Shown here one piece after another: positions 1-11,299 of a stretch of DNA of 64,000 nucleotides. Source of the stretch: Blastocladiella britannica (lineage: Eukaryota; Blastocladiomycota; Blastocladiomycetes; Blastocladiales; Blastocladiaceae); assembly GCA_025349905.2 (NCBI GenBank), contig MU624547.1:1-64000 (forward strand), read 5' to 3'. The position numbers and the translations under genes are program-made. Under the pieces are notes generated by a model. That model made no database searches, was not told the DNA's origin, and saw only the letters and a program-made list of their open reading frames with translations. The number at the start of each line of letters is the position of its first letter. Positions within the stretch are counted from its first letter, which is position 1.

Positions 1-62
1 AAAAAAAAAGTTGCATCTAAAAATTGAATGATCTACTCAAGGAAAAAAGATTTAAGAATAGT

Positions 63-2220
63 CTAAGGCCGGCCTGGCTGTGGCGGCAACATTTGCACCA
101 TCCCATACGATGTCGGATGCGTGTAGATCCCCGTTGGCCCCGATGAAGATGAAGGTGGGGTGAACGCGCCACCACCCGCAGAGGTGCCCGAGGCTGAGAA
201 TGCGCCCGCTCCCGCCGCGTACATTTGCTGCTGGTACATTTGCTGCTGCTGCTGTTGTTGTTGATGGTGGTGCAGCAATTGCATCTGCTGCTGTTGCTGC
301 TGAGCGGCCGCTGCCGCCGATGCGGCCATGGCCAGCGACGTCGGGGTGCCCGTACCAGAACGATCTACGGGCCCGCCACCACCGGTCACCGTCGGGCTCA
401 TGCTCAAGTGAAGCGCATCGGCCGGGAATCCGCCCGTCAGGATGTTTGGCGGCGGCGCACCCGTCGCTGGCGACTGCAGCGACATGCCCGACATGGCATG
501 GATCGGGGTGCCAGGGCTCGCAACAGAAGAAGCGACGGTTTCGTCCATGCCGCCAGCACCACCAGCACCACTACCACCACTACCGCCGCTGAGCGCGCCA
601 AAGGCGCCGGGATGCTCGGTTGGCAGGCCGGGAGAGAGCGACTGCTGCGACTGGTGGCCCGACAAGCCCAACGCCGACGCGGACGACCCTGCGCCACCGC
701 CGCCGCCAGTGGTCCCGCCGCTGCCGCGGTTCGCGGCGTCCATCGCGTTGAGGGCGTGGAGCGAAGTCTGCGGGAGCGCCAGCAGCGCGTGCATGGTCTG
801 GAGCAGCCGCGATTCCGGCGGCTCGACGCTCAAGTTACGCAGGGCGTTCTCGAGCTCGAGCTGGCGGTCGACCGCGTCCTTGAGCGTCTGTTGCACGTGG
901 CGCACATAGTCCACGACCTTGCGCAGGATCTGGCCCTTGTTGGGTTTCACGGCCGGATCGGACCCGACATAGTACTCGGGCAGCAGCAGGCCCAGTTCCG
1001 AGATGCGCTCGTTGATGTTGTCACGGCGCCGCCGCTCCACCGCATTGTGCGACTCGCGTCGCCGCCGCCGCTTCTCGTAAATGACTTGCATGTTCTTGCC
1101 GGACGGGTCCAGCTCGTCCGCCTCGGCAAACGTCGACAGAATCGGGCTCTCGGCAACGCTCCCTCCACCGCCGCCGCCGCCGCCGGCACCACTACCGAGG
1201 AACCCAGTGTGGAACGACGATGCCTGACTACCGATTTGCAGCATCGACGGCGTGCCGTGAGGCGTGCCAATCGGCACCGGCACCGCACCACCCGTCGGCA
1301 ACGACGTCGCAAACAGGGCGGCTGCGGCCGCGGCGGCAGCGGCCGACCCGCTTACGCCCAGACCGCTGCCAGCGCCATTGGGTTGGTTTGGGAACGAGGA
1401 TGAGAGGGAGGTGGGGTCAAACGAACCCGACATGGTCGAAGGAACCGTCACGCCGCTGCCGCCACCGGTCGACGTCGGCCACTCGAACCCCGTCAGAGGC
1501 GATGCGGCGCCGGGCGCGCTGCCAAGAGTCAGGCTGTGCGGAATCGGCGAAGCGGCGCCAGCAGCGGCCACCTGGGCCTGGCGCAGCAGCCCACCGGTTC
1601 CGCTACCACCACTCCCACCGCCGCCCTGTTTTGGAATGCCACGGCCCAGAAGCGACGCAGCAGCAGAGCCCGCGGACATGGGCGAGGACGCGAGCGCAAT
1701 GGGACTAGCGCCCAGGTCGGCGGTCGTCAAGGTACCCGCAGGGCCCGAGAAGGACATCTGGCGTACGTGCTGCGATGGCGACGCCGCCACCACAAAGCCC
1801 TCCTGCACCCGCGGCGCGGGCGCGGACGGGTACATGCTCATTGCATCCTCGTCAATCACATCCATGGAGCCGGGACCGGGACCGGGCGCGGGGGTGCCGA
1901 GCGATCGTGGCACCGACGATGAGGTGCCAGGGAACGAGTAGTAGAGTTGCGGCTGTTGGTGCTGTTGCTGGCCCATGGCCGCAAAGTGCATGGCGCCTTG
2001 GAGTTGGTGCTGCTGCTGCTGTTGATGGTACTGGTATTGTTGCTGCTGCTGTTGTTGCTGAGAGAGATGTGCGGTGGGAGGTGGAGCGGTGACGTGAAAT
2101 CCCTGCTGGTGGATGGGCTGCGGTGCGCCAGCGGTGCCATGCTGCTGTTGCTGCTGTTGTGAAGGCGGCAGGGCGCTCGGTGCGTAAGGAAAACCAGCGG
2201 CGGCCATGGTCGCTGCATCG

Positions 2221-2255
<35 letters not shown>

Positions 2256-2420
2256 TTGTTGTTGTTGGCCGGTCGGGTACCCGTAGGTGACGGGCATAAA
2301 GTACATGGGCTGGCCGACAGGTTGCGAACCAGCACCACCTTGCAAGTGCTGCGGCTGCTGCTGCCCAGCGGATTGCGGTTGACCGGTAAAGGACGAGGGG
2401 CCAAAGAGCGACGACGACAT
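63..2420 (-). CDS. bHLH transcription factor, MiT/TFE- or USF-like, poly-Q rich
   Basis: An uninterrupted 785-residue reading frame from ATG at 2420 to TAG at 63. A basic helix-loop-helix domain lies at about residues 445-525. Its basic region reads ESHNAVERRRRDNINERI, so it carries the H-E-R pattern that contacts E-box DNA (CANNTG). The second helix begins NKGQILRKVVDYVRHVQ and runs into a short leucine-spaced coiled segment. That layout resembles the metazoan MITF/TFE and USF families and the fungal Cbf1-like factors; the basic region looks most MITF-like. It probably acts as a dimer in the nucleus. The rest is low-complexity: long glutamine tracts in the first 160 residues and near residue 710, plus Gly, Ser and Ala runs. 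No intron is needed. The gene diverges from the Rtc4-domain gene over about 650 bp. Domain call is firm; subfamily is inferred. Confidence 0.88.
2223..2262. repeat. CTG/CAG trinucleotide run (poly-Q coding)
   Basis: Nearly pure CTG repeats on the + strand encode glutamine on the - strand of the bHLH gene. Similar shorter tracts lie at about 2018-2062, 241-302 and 2142-2160. Such tracts are prone to length change. Confidence 0.85.
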
Positions 2421-3071
2421 GTCGCTTTTTAGAGTCCTCTGCTTGTATTTGTGCTTTGTTTAGACCGAGGGGCCGTGAGCCGTGAGAGAATGGTACGGTC
2501 GGTTAAGTTGTGGCCTGGTGGTTGCGCGCACACAGGCGAGGGTAAGGTGGTTGTATTGGTGAGCCGACAGACTCAGGCGCGGACGGTTTGGATTTCAAAG
2601 AGAACAAAAAGGAGGCGCGCGTACCAAACTTGCTTCAGAGGTGACGACGAGTCGGGACGCTAGTCGTAAATAAAACAAAAGCGCAAGGAATCGAAGAGCG
2701 CCAGCAGTGCAGTCGGCGGAATTGGAAGGTCGGAGGGGTCGGAGAGGAGAAACCCACCGAGCAAAGTGATGGCGCGAACAAACCTCAAAACAAACCGAAA
2801 ATCCAAAAGGTGGGGGAGGAATCGGTGGTCTTGTACAGTTCGTCTCACGTCCATTGCTGGGTCGAGGTCTCTGCGATGAACGAATTCAACCCCTGTCCTT
2901 GTCTTTGACAACGCAGGGAGTGGAGGTGGGAGGTTTCAGCTGCTGTGCCAACCTTTTTCATGGAGTGGTCCATTGCCTTTAATAGGTACGCGTACTTGCC
3001 CACGGAAGATTATGGACTCCCACGAATTTCTCTTTCTCTTTCCGCAACTTCTCACTGGTCGATTTTTCACA
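2421..3071. promoter_or_regulatory. Divergent intergenic region between bHLH and Rtc4-domain genes
   Basis: About 650 bp between two outward-facing start codons, so it should hold both promoters and both 5' untranslated regions. The short frames inside it look non-coding. No clear TATA box or named binding site was recognised. Confidence 0.5.
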
Positions 3072-5555
3072 ATGAAACGGGCCTCTCCGCCCACCCTCGA
3101 ACGCGCGTCCGCGCTCTTTTCAGCGCCGCCACCCGCTCCCACGACGAAGCGCCCTCGCACCATGACCACCAATACCTCGTCCCCGCAACGCCAGTCGCGC
3201 GCTGCTGCGCTCGAGTCGAGCCGCCGCATTCACCAGCAGAATGGCCTCTCGATGGATTTGGTGGATCTTTTCCCGCACCTGACGCCCGCTACCAGGACTC
3301 CCTCTACCGAGGTGCTGCCAGTCAGGCGCAAGCGTCGCTCGGCAGGGACTGCGTCTACTCCCAAGAGCGAGAATTCGCCACCAGTGCCAGCGCCCACGTC
3401 ACGGCCAACACCAGCCTCGCAACCACCAATATCGCCACGTCCAGTATCTTCGTCATCGGCGCCGCGTCGGTTTGTGGTCGAGCTTCCTGGTGCGTCCTGG
3501 GTCTCCTTTTTATTTATTTATTGCCGCCTCCCTTCCTTGTGTCCGTCCTCGTTGTGGTCGTCCACATTTGTTTTTCTGGCTGGCACACCCAACGTCGGTT
3601 CGGTTCCCCTTTTTTTACTCCAATACGATCGAATAACCGCGCCTCCTGACTTGATTGCCAAGACCATGAGCCGGTACCGCGCCCCTCAGCTCCTGGCACG
3701 GATCGTGTTGCTGCTGCTATTGTCGTGGACCTGACCTCGTCACCGCGGTCTCCCACGCCGTCGCAGCCCACGCAATCAGGCTATATGGTTGTAGATTTGC
3801 GCACGCCATCTCCGTCTCCTGCTGTGCCTGTACCTGTGCGTGGTCGACCTGGACAAACACAACAGCGAGGAATATGCATCGACTTGCTGGATTCGCCCGA
3901 ATCATCGCGAGAGGCCCGCCCGTACCACTTACCCCCACCGGGAATGGACTGGGCCACTCACTTGGTCCTTTGCGCGACCCCCGGACCAACGCTTGCTGCC
4001 ACGACTCGCCCCACTCTTTCCCGCACACCAAAGATTTCCTCTCCTATTCCTCCTCCCAATTCCAATGCCCTCTTATTTCCCGATACCGGCACCGATACCG
4101 ATACCCCGGCACCGATACCGATACCCCCAATGCTGATCATGTGCCCCTAAACGTACTTGCTCCAGTTCCACGCCGCCCAATGGCGACCCTGTCGTTGTCT
4201 GGCGATGGCGCTCCCGTATGGGGCCCCAAGTCACGCCAGCGCAGTGTCGGCCCGCGCCGAAAAAGCCCGTCCAAGTCGCCCCAGCAGCCGCGAGCACGGT
4301 CGATGCGATCCTCTCCGACTGATGCACCCATACCAGGTGTCGACTCTGACGATTCGCCGCTTTCGGATCTCTCGGATTCGGACGCGAGCGACGACAACAA
4401 CCACGACGTTAACGGTTCCGACTCTGATCAACCACTGGCAGAAACGCATACGCCGCCTCCACCGGTTGACGAACGTGCGTTCATTATTATCTTTGACAGT
4501 GTAGACAGCTTAACTGACAAAAACTCATTTTTCTGTCAGCATCAGTGGACGTGAATGCGTTCTTCAAGCCCGTCACGACCTACACGACGGATTCGAGCGA
4601 CGACGACGATCTTCCCGATTGTACACCCTTCATCCTAAACCAATTAATCACACCAAGCTAATACTCAATGAAAAAAAAAAATTCAGATAAAACGGTGGAG
4701 CTCACCATGGACGCGAGTTTCAGCTGCCCCTTTTGCGCACATGATGTGCCCGTTGCATGGGCCGACATCACGCTCCAGATGTTTGATCTCATGTTCTCGT
4801 ACCTCCCCGAACTCGTGCAACAGCAGTCGGCGCATTTGCGAACGCACCCATTGGAGCGCGCAACCCTCATTGTCAAGTACCGAAACGATCCGCTGTTGTT
4901 CAAGAACCTCACGTCCAAGCTCCCCGAGCAGCGCGTCCTGTGCCTCGAGCACCATCGGCGGTCGATCATGGTTGAGGCCGAAAAGAATGGTACTGTCTTC
5001 TTTTTGTACTCATCGTGGAGTCCCCTTTAACAAACAAATAAAAAAAACTCTTTAGACTGGCCACCAAAAGAGGACATCCACCTCGACACGCTCGACCGCC
5101 GCGTCCGCGGACTCGCGTCCCTGATGGACGACATCATCGAGGACCCGACGCACCACCCTGCCGGCGCCAGCATCACCGCCGCGTTTACGACCATGGCCGC
5201 GGTCGGGTCGCTCGCGTACCGCAACTCGACCGCGTTGCAGGCGCGCATGCTGGCGGCGCGGCCGGGTTACTACGGTCCCCAGGGCGCACGCATTATTGCC
5301 CAAGCGCTCGCGGAACTGTACATCCACGACCCGGTCGGTGCCCTCGGGCCCGACGAGCTCGGACACTTTCGACCGTTCGAGTACGTCTCGGAACTGCTGT
5401 GCCCGGTGGCCGTGCGGTTGCTGGTGCACCAGGACATGCGGGATCGGAGGATGGCGAATGGTGCAGGTGTCGGTGATGGGACCGAGGATTGGGAGGCGGT
5501 GGACGCGCTTGTGCGCGATACGGCCGAGTACGGCGATATCTTATTTAGCTTGTGA
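3072..5555 (+). CDS. Rtc4-like domain protein (spliced)
   Basis: Spliced gene. Exon 1 (3072-3489) joins exon 2 (from 3690) in phase, giving VELPAPGTDR across the junction. Later introns can be placed at about 4477-4542, 4620-4685 and 4989-5055, each with GT and AG ends and a consistent phase. One further frame change between about 3900 and 4250, next to a tandem repeat, is not resolved. The N-terminal half is disordered and rich in Ser, Pro and Arg with acidic runs (SDSDASDDNN). The C-terminal ~250 residues match the fungal Rtc4 (restriction of telomere capping 4) domain: CPFCAHDVP near its start, LCLEHHR, then DWPPKEDIHLDTLDRRV, and the hallmark PGYYGPQGARII. The yeast protein affects telomere capping; its biochemical activity is unknown. 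The stop is 71 bp from the convergent SH3 gene. Confidence 0.75.
4080..4128. repeat. Short tandem repeat built on ccgata
   Basis: A unit of about 20 bp (ggcaccgataccgatacc) occurs twice in direct succession after a partial copy. It lies where the Rtc4-domain gene changes reading frame, so it may be intronic or a spot of length variation. Confidence 0.7.
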
Positions 5556-5626
5556 TTCGGTATCCTTTTGTGAACGTGTAACTGTATTTTTCTATTTTGA
5601 ATCAAAAAAAGCAAAAGCATTACAAT

Positions 5627-8236
5627 CTAGTTGGTGGTCGAGCCAGCAAGTACGTCGCGGCGCCAGGACGCGCTGGGGGAAGGCATGGAACCAGTAGGGG
5701 TCCGGTCCGCCGGCAACGACCCAGCGACATCGTCCTCTTCCTCGTCCTCTTCCGGGACCTCCCCAAGCAACTGCAGCAGCGAAGCGTACGAGAACTCGTC
5801 CGTCAGCGAGTCGCGTGCGGCCGCCATCAGCGACGCGCGCACCTCGTATGGCAGCATCGACGCTTGCAGTTCCAGGGTCGCGCGCTTGGCGGGATCGCGC
5901 AAGTGCTTGGCTACTGCTGCTTGCCGAGCTGCCGCGGCCGGAATGGGATCCGTGGTGGTGGCCGTGGAGTAGTCGCCGAGGAACTGCATCAGCGCATCGA
6001 TCGGGTTGGGTGCCACCATAGTTGCTGCGGCAGGAACAGGTGCGGCTGCTGCTGCAGCGGCCGAAACAGGCGGAAGCGCGGTGGTCGCTGTCGACATGGT
6101 CGTGGATGACGACGTGGGTCGCATTGTCTGCATGCTGTACGCCGACAGAGTGGATGCCGGCACGCTCGCGGTGGACAACGGGCGGTCGCCCAGGTGAAGG
6201 TCCGAGGACGCGGGCCGGCCATAAGTACCGCCACGGGACATGGAACTCTTCATGGTAGACCATGGGCTGGCGCCGTTATGCGTCTCGTCGGCCAGGTACG
6301 CCGAAAGCACATTGTCGATAGCTCCCGACGACGTACTGGCGTGGCTGATGGGCCGCGGGAACCCCGCACCGCCACCGGGAGTCAGCCTGCCGCCGTACGT
6401 GGACGACCCCGCCGTGGCCGCGTCGCTGCCCAGCAAGGTGGCGAACCGCTCGCTGCTGACGGAACTGTCGGTGCGCGACACGGGCCGGTTCAGCGCCGAC
6501 ATCGGGAACACGCCCGTTTCGCCACCGCGCGATAAGTTCTGGCCGACCGCCCACCCGTCGTCAAACTCGGCCGTGACCACCACCTGGTCGCCCGGCTGGA
6601 GAACCAGCTCGTCGTCCTGTTGCGGGCGGTACGATGCCAGCGCCTTGAACAGCTCGTCGACGAGCGGCTGGGCGCCATGGAACACGGGCTGCTTTTGTTG
6701 CTTGGTGGGGGTGGCAGCAGGGGTCAGCAACTGCAGCTGCGCGGGCGATAACGCGCCGCGGCCGGCAAGCAACGCCCCACGCGACGACAGCCGCTTGGTG
6801 ACTTTTGGGGTCGGGGCCGCTGCAGCCATGGTCATGGATCCCTGGAGGTCGTCTTCGGCCGGAATCACGTGTGCGGGCGGCGGTGCCGGGGGTTGCGCGA
6901 CGGCGGTGCTGCCGGCACCCATGATGCTGCTGGACACCATCGACTCGTCCTCGCCGTCGCCATCACCGATATCACCACCGCCACCGCCATTGAGCGCCGA
7001 CCGGCCCGTGGGTGCCGGCAACGGCGTGGTCAAGGCCGTCAGCAGTGCAAACGACATGTACGCGTCCGCGCCGAGTCCGAGCGACGCGGGCCGGGTGGGC
7101 GTGGACGAGGCGGTCGTCGACGGGCCCACGTGGCCCGAGGAACCAGCAGGCGTCGACGACGATCTCGTGAACGACGACTCGGTTAAGGACGAGTCGCGGC
7201 GACCCGTCTCCCCCCACATGGCTGGCGTGTACGCAACAGCACTGTCCATGGCGGGCGACCGCAGCGCAAACGCGGTCGGGGTCACGGGCCCCGCGCCCGA
7301 GTCCGCGACCGACACCACGGACGACCGCGGCCCTTGAGCAGCAGCAGCGCGCGGCGGCACTGGCGCGACCGCCGACACCTCGGCCTGCATTTGCTCCAGG
7401 AAATCGCTCAGCTCGGCGATCGACGACAGCTCGGACGCGGCCGACCGTGTGGGTCCCCTCGGGGCCACCACGCCCAGACGTTGTTGTTGCTGTTGCCCTG
7501 GTTGTTGTTGTTGGCGGCGCAGCGGTGGCGTCGGTGGTGTGGTCCGGCCAGAGGCGTCGGAATCAGCACGGCCGCGTGTACTACTGGCAGCAGCCACTGG
7601 AGTCGGCGCGGGCGAAGCCAGGGGGGATGGCTGATCGGGCACATACGACCGGCGCACGAGCGATCGGCGGTGGTGCTGCTGCTGGAGCTGCAACGGAGAC
7701 TCGGGCACGACGACGGCAATGGGCGCAGGGCGGCGCGGAGAGGACACGGGCGACCCATTGTATGGGCGGGTGGCTGACGACCCAGAGGCCACGGACGAGT
7801 ACGAAGACGCTGCGGACGACGGGACAAGCATGGTTGTGGGAGGCGGCGGCGGCGCCAACGCCACGGGAGCCGGGGGTGGCAGAGGAGGGACCGGCGGAGG
7901 GGAATTCATTGGTGCTCCTGGTTCCGATGAATGCGATGGCAGGATCAGCGAGCCACCGGAAGCCCAGCTGTCGCGGAGGCGTCCGTCCTCGCGCGCAGCC
8001 GGCCACGCGGCCTGGGCGTGCTCGCGCTGCTGCTGTTGCTGAAAAAGCTGCTGCTGGTGGGCCGCGGGCTTGAACAGGTTGAGCTTGGTGCTGCCTCCCG
8101 TGCTGGCCTTGTTGTTGACGTTGACTATGGAACTGCCGCTGCCGCCACCGGTCGATTTCAGGGTCCGGTAGTAATAATAGGTCCCGCCGCCCATGGCCAC
8201 CGCCAGCAGAAGTACGAGTAATAGTATGACCAACAT
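5627..8236 (-). CDS. Membrane-anchored SH3 protein (paralogue B)
   Basis: A single 869-residue frame. It opens with a strongly hydrophobic segment (about residues 2-19) followed by GGGTYYYYRTLK, an N-terminal membrane anchor with the body in the cytoplasm. A long Ser/Pro/Ala-rich linker follows. At about residues 520-582 lies an SH3 domain with ALASY, DELVLQPGDQV and the DDGWAVGQN stretch that forms the proline-binding groove. The C-terminal part (about 743-830) contains DPAKRATLELQASMLP and is clearly related to the end of the neighbouring gene. The upstream sequence reads ttctactcag just before the first codons, which looks like a splice acceptor, so an unseen 5' exon is possible, although no upstream ATG was found within about 120 bp. 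Role inferred: a membrane-linked adaptor for signalling or actin, as for other fungal SH3 membrane proteins. No catalytic domain is visible. Confidence 0.75.
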   Translation of the reverse strand: MLVILLLVLLLAVAMGGGTYYYYRTLKSTGGGSGSSIVNVNNKASTGGSTKLNLFKPAAHQQQLFQQQQQREHAQAAWPAAREDGRLRDSWASGGSLILPSHSSEPGAPMNSPPPVPPLPPPAPVALAPPPPPTTMLVPSSAASSYSSVASGSSATRPYNGSPVSSPRRPAPIAVVVPESPLQLQQQHHRRSLVRRSYVPDQPSPLASPAPTPVAAASSTRGRADSDASGRTTPPTPPLRRQQQQPGQQQQQRLGVVAPRGPTRSAASELSSIAELSDFLEQMQAEVSAVAPVPPRAAAAQGPRSSVVSVADSGAGPVTPTAFALRSPAMDSAVAYTPAMWGETGRRDSSLTESSFTRSSSTPAGSSGHVGPSTTASSTPTRPASLGLGADAYMSFALLTALTTPLPAPTGRSALNGGGGGDIGDGDGEDESMVSSSIMGAGSTAVAQPPAPPPAHVIPAEDDLQGSMTMAAAAPTPKVTKRLSSRGALLAGRGALSPAQLQLLTPAATPTKQQKQPVFHGAQPLVDELFKALASYRPQQDDELVLQPGDQVVVTAEFDDGWAVGQNLSRGGETGVFPMSALNRPVSRTDSSVSSERFATLLGSDAATAGSSTYGGRLTPGGGAGFPRPISHASTSSGAIDNVLSAYLADETHNGASPWSTMKSSMSRGGTYGRPASSDLHLGDRPLSTASVPASTLSAYSMQTMRPTSSSTTMSTATTALPPVSAAAAAAAPVPAAATMVAPNPIDALMQFLGDYSTATTTDPIPAAAARQAAVAKHLRDPAKRATLELQASMLPYEVRASLMAAARDSLTDEFSYASLLQLLGEVPEEDEEEDDVAGSLPADRTPTGSMPSPSASWRRDVLAGSTTN

Positions 8237-8562
8237 GTATATTTCGTTTTCGTTGGCTTTCTGAGTAGAATTGAAAGAAAAATTAGCTGTGGTCGCAACG
8301 GCGTGCTAGTGCGCTCAGGAGCGCGGATCAAAGCAAAGCAGGCGCCACTCGCCGCCTGGGCCAAATTAACAATGGTTTTGAAGCGATTGGATCGCCTTGT
8401 TTCACGAGTGACTCACAAGTATATTTGTATATTTATATTGGAAAAAAAAGACAGAGGAATCGCAAATTACCAAGAATGAGGGAGCCAGGGCCGCGGTCGC
8501 GCTGCGACATGAGCCGGTAGCAAAGAACGAAAGAAAAAAGGAAAAGGAAAGGTACATCACAC
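8237..8562. promoter_or_regulatory. Spacer between the two SH3 paralogues
   Basis: About 325 bp upstream of paralogue B and downstream of paralogue A, both on the - strand. It should hold the B promoter and the A 3' end. No gene or recognised motif was seen apart from the acceptor-like ttctactcag just 5' of the B start. Confidence 0.4.
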
Positions 8563-11299
8563 TTAGTACCGGCGATCGCCCTGACGCAGCTTGGCAAGCT
8601 CGGCCTGCATCTCGCGCGAATCGCCCTGCAGCTGATCCTCCCAACGGTCAAGATCCGACAGCGTGGACATGGGCCGCTGCTTGGCTTGTTCGCCGCCAGC
8701 CGCACCCTCGTACCCCGAGGTGTACCCACTCGGCACCGCGGGCAACTGAGGAGCGCCGCCCACGGCCGAGCCATGATTCGACGGAGGCATCTCTTCATAG
8801 AAGCTGTACGTGGTGTAGAGGGTGTCGCGGTTCCCGGCCTTCTTGTCCAGGTACACGGACTGGTGGTGCTGCAGCTGCGGGTCGTCGAGCACCGACATGA
8901 GCGCCGAGAACGAGAACCGGTTGCCCGAGGGATCAGCGGCCGCCGACACGATCGAGTCGCGGACCGTGGGCGGGAGCTGCGATGCCTTGAACTCCATGGT
9001 CGCGCGCTTACCCGGATCCTTGAAGTCCGCCGCGGGTTGACCACCATGCTCATCGGCCGAGATCTTTTCCAGCACCGCCATCAGCGCGTTGATCGACGAC
9101 GGGTCGGCGGGGACTGCCGTGGCGCGGTTCGGGTCAAAGTCGGCCGCATCGTCGTCCTGCATGTCGTCCATGTTGATGGTGCGGCGGTAGAGCGACAGGC
9201 GCGTCTGGTCGCCGTACATGGACTGGCGGGTGGGGACGGCCGTCGGGTCCTCACGCTCCTGCACGGGCGAGACAAAGTTGAGCGGGAATACGCCGAGCTG
9301 GCCCGTCGACAGGTTGAGGCCGTAACCCCATCCATCATCATACTGTAGAATTATTTTTTCGTTTGGTGAGATTGATCTGGTCAACAACGAAAAATGAAAA
9401 GAAAAACAAACCTTCTGGGTCACCGATACCATGTCGCCGACCACAAGCTCCATTTCGTCCGACATGGTAGGGTCGTAGTTGCGCGTGGCCTTGTTCTGCT
9501 CGCCCTCAAACTCGGCCAGCATCTCCTCGTCCTCGGCGTCACCCTCGCGCGCCGCCTCAGCCGACTGCTGTTGCTGGACAACCATCATGGACGACACACG
9601 CTTGTTGGCTTTGGCCTGCTTGTCGGCCATACCCATGTCGCCGGTCGGGGGCAGCGGCGGGAGCGTGGGCGGTGCAAGCGGGGGCTTGCCCGAGGCGCTG
9701 GAACCCACGGCCGAGCCGACGGTCGATCCGGGCTGCGATGACATGCCACCGAGATCGCGCGACTGCTGCTGCTGCGGCGGACCCATGGGGATAGGGACGG
9801 CGCCGTACTGCTGTTGCTGCTGCTGTTGCTGCTGGCCCATCGGGACACCACCATAGGGCTGGGGACCGCCAAATTGCTGCTGCCCGGCGGACGGGGACAT
9901 GGGCATCGGGGGCTGCTGCTGCTGCGGGTTCATGGGCTGGCCGTAGCGGTCAAACATCACCATGGACTGCGGCGGAGACGGAGCGGCTGGGTAACCGCCC
10001 TGCATCTGCTGTTGCTGCTGCTGTTGCTGGCCCTGGTTCGGGTTCCACCCAACAGCGCTTCCGGGAGCCGACGGCGGTGCATTGCCAAAGCCCATGGGCG
10101 AGAGCGGCACCTTGCCCGAGTTGCCGGGCGCCGGGAGCGGGGCCACGCGAGGAGCGCCGTTACCGCCGTTGCTGCCGCCGTCCATGCCCATCTGCGGCTT
10201 CTGCGCCCACTGGTCGCGGCCGAGCGTGGCGCCGGCGGCGGCGTTGCGGTTACGGCGCGAGCGCATGACCATAAACAGACCAGCGGCAATCACCACCAGA
10301 CCGACACCGCCGCCAATGCCAATCAAGGCACCGGACGACAGACCCGACGACGACGACGTCACTACACCAGCATCAGCAGCGGTCGACGCCGACGCCGACG
10401 GGTTGGCGTTGGCGGGGGAACCGATGCTGCCGGACGGCTGCGGGGAGGCGGGAGAGTTGGCCAGCGGGTTGCAAGTGGCCGAGCTGGATGCGCCGGGGCA
10501 CAGCGACGAGTTGCAAATCGAGGATTTGTCAACAAAGCCGCAGGTCACGCTCGACGAGTCCGTGTTGTCATTGGCAATGCAGTTGCCCGTGGTGCCCGAG
10601 AAGGGACCAATCACACCATTGTTGGCGTTGCACGAGTCCGTGAAGGTCTTGGCGGTGGGGGTGCGGCCCTGGTTGGCTCCGGGGCACAGGCCCGTGTCGC
10701 CCACAATAGATTGGAACGAGCTGGCAAACTAAAGTGTTTTTTTTGAGTTGTTTTGAATGTGAGTCCGAGTCGTTTTGTGGCAAAATCATAAATGCTCATG
10801 ATTAATTATATGGAAAAAAAAAATTATGTACCGTTTTGCACGTCGACGCACACAGCGGCTTGATAGAGACCTTGGTGGATGCAACCACGGCCTGGCACTT
10901 GGTCTTGGACAGGTCCACCATCTTCATGCACATGTACGACATGACGTACTGGAGCTTGGCGGCATTGTAGTTGGAGCATCCAAGGTTGGTGCGCATCCAG
11001 GCGGCAAAAGTCGGTTTACCATCGCCGGACAGCGACGTCTCGTTGGCGCGAATCCAGGTCCGGAACCGGTCGTGGAAAGTGTTGGCGAGCGACGCCGACG
11101 AGCCAGAGGGACGGAAGAACAGCGTGTTCATTGCGTCGCCGTTGAGCGTGGGGTCGAGCGGGGCACCGGCCCAGGCAGAGCACAGCGGCCAGTCGCTGCC
11201 GACAATGAGGCAGCCATTGTTGAGGTTGTCGGTCAGCTGCTGGGCCGAGGCGAGCGTTGCCAGCAGTGCGAGTACCAGCAATGAGGCGACGGGGCGCAT
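8563..11299 (-). CDS. Secreted-ectodomain transmembrane SH3 protein (paralogue A)
   Basis: Three exons in phase: 11299-10832, 10728-9412 and 9342-8563, about 854 residues. A signal peptide (MRPVASLLVLALLATLASAQ) leads into a Cys-rich extracellular region of about 230 residues. It includes YMCMKMVDLSKTKC and PLCASTCKT, a spacing faintly like Frizzled-type domains, then a second set of Cys pairs (SSICNSSLC, SATCNP). One transmembrane helix lies at about residues 289-311 (IGGGVGLVVIAAGLF) with MRSRRNR on its inner side. A Gln/Pro-rich linker follows, then an SH3 domain split by a 69-bp intron (DEMELVVGDMVSV before it, YDDGWGYGLNLSTG after it). The tail holds DPGKRATMEFKASQLPP and FSFSALMSVL, which match paralogue B. 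The design suggests a type I surface receptor or sensor with an SH3 adaptor tail. Ligand and partners are unknown. Confidence 0.82.
9810..9838. repeat. CTG/CAG run in the SH3 gene linker
   Basis: Short CTG/TTG trinucleotide run encoding glutamine on the - strand in the linker between the membrane helix and SH3 domain. A second run lies at about 10008-10030. Confidence 0.7.

Noticed and set aside
5592..6263. Long - strand frame overlapping the SH3 paralogue B
   Set aside because: A shadow in another frame of the real 869-residue protein; rich in Arg and His without domain pattern.
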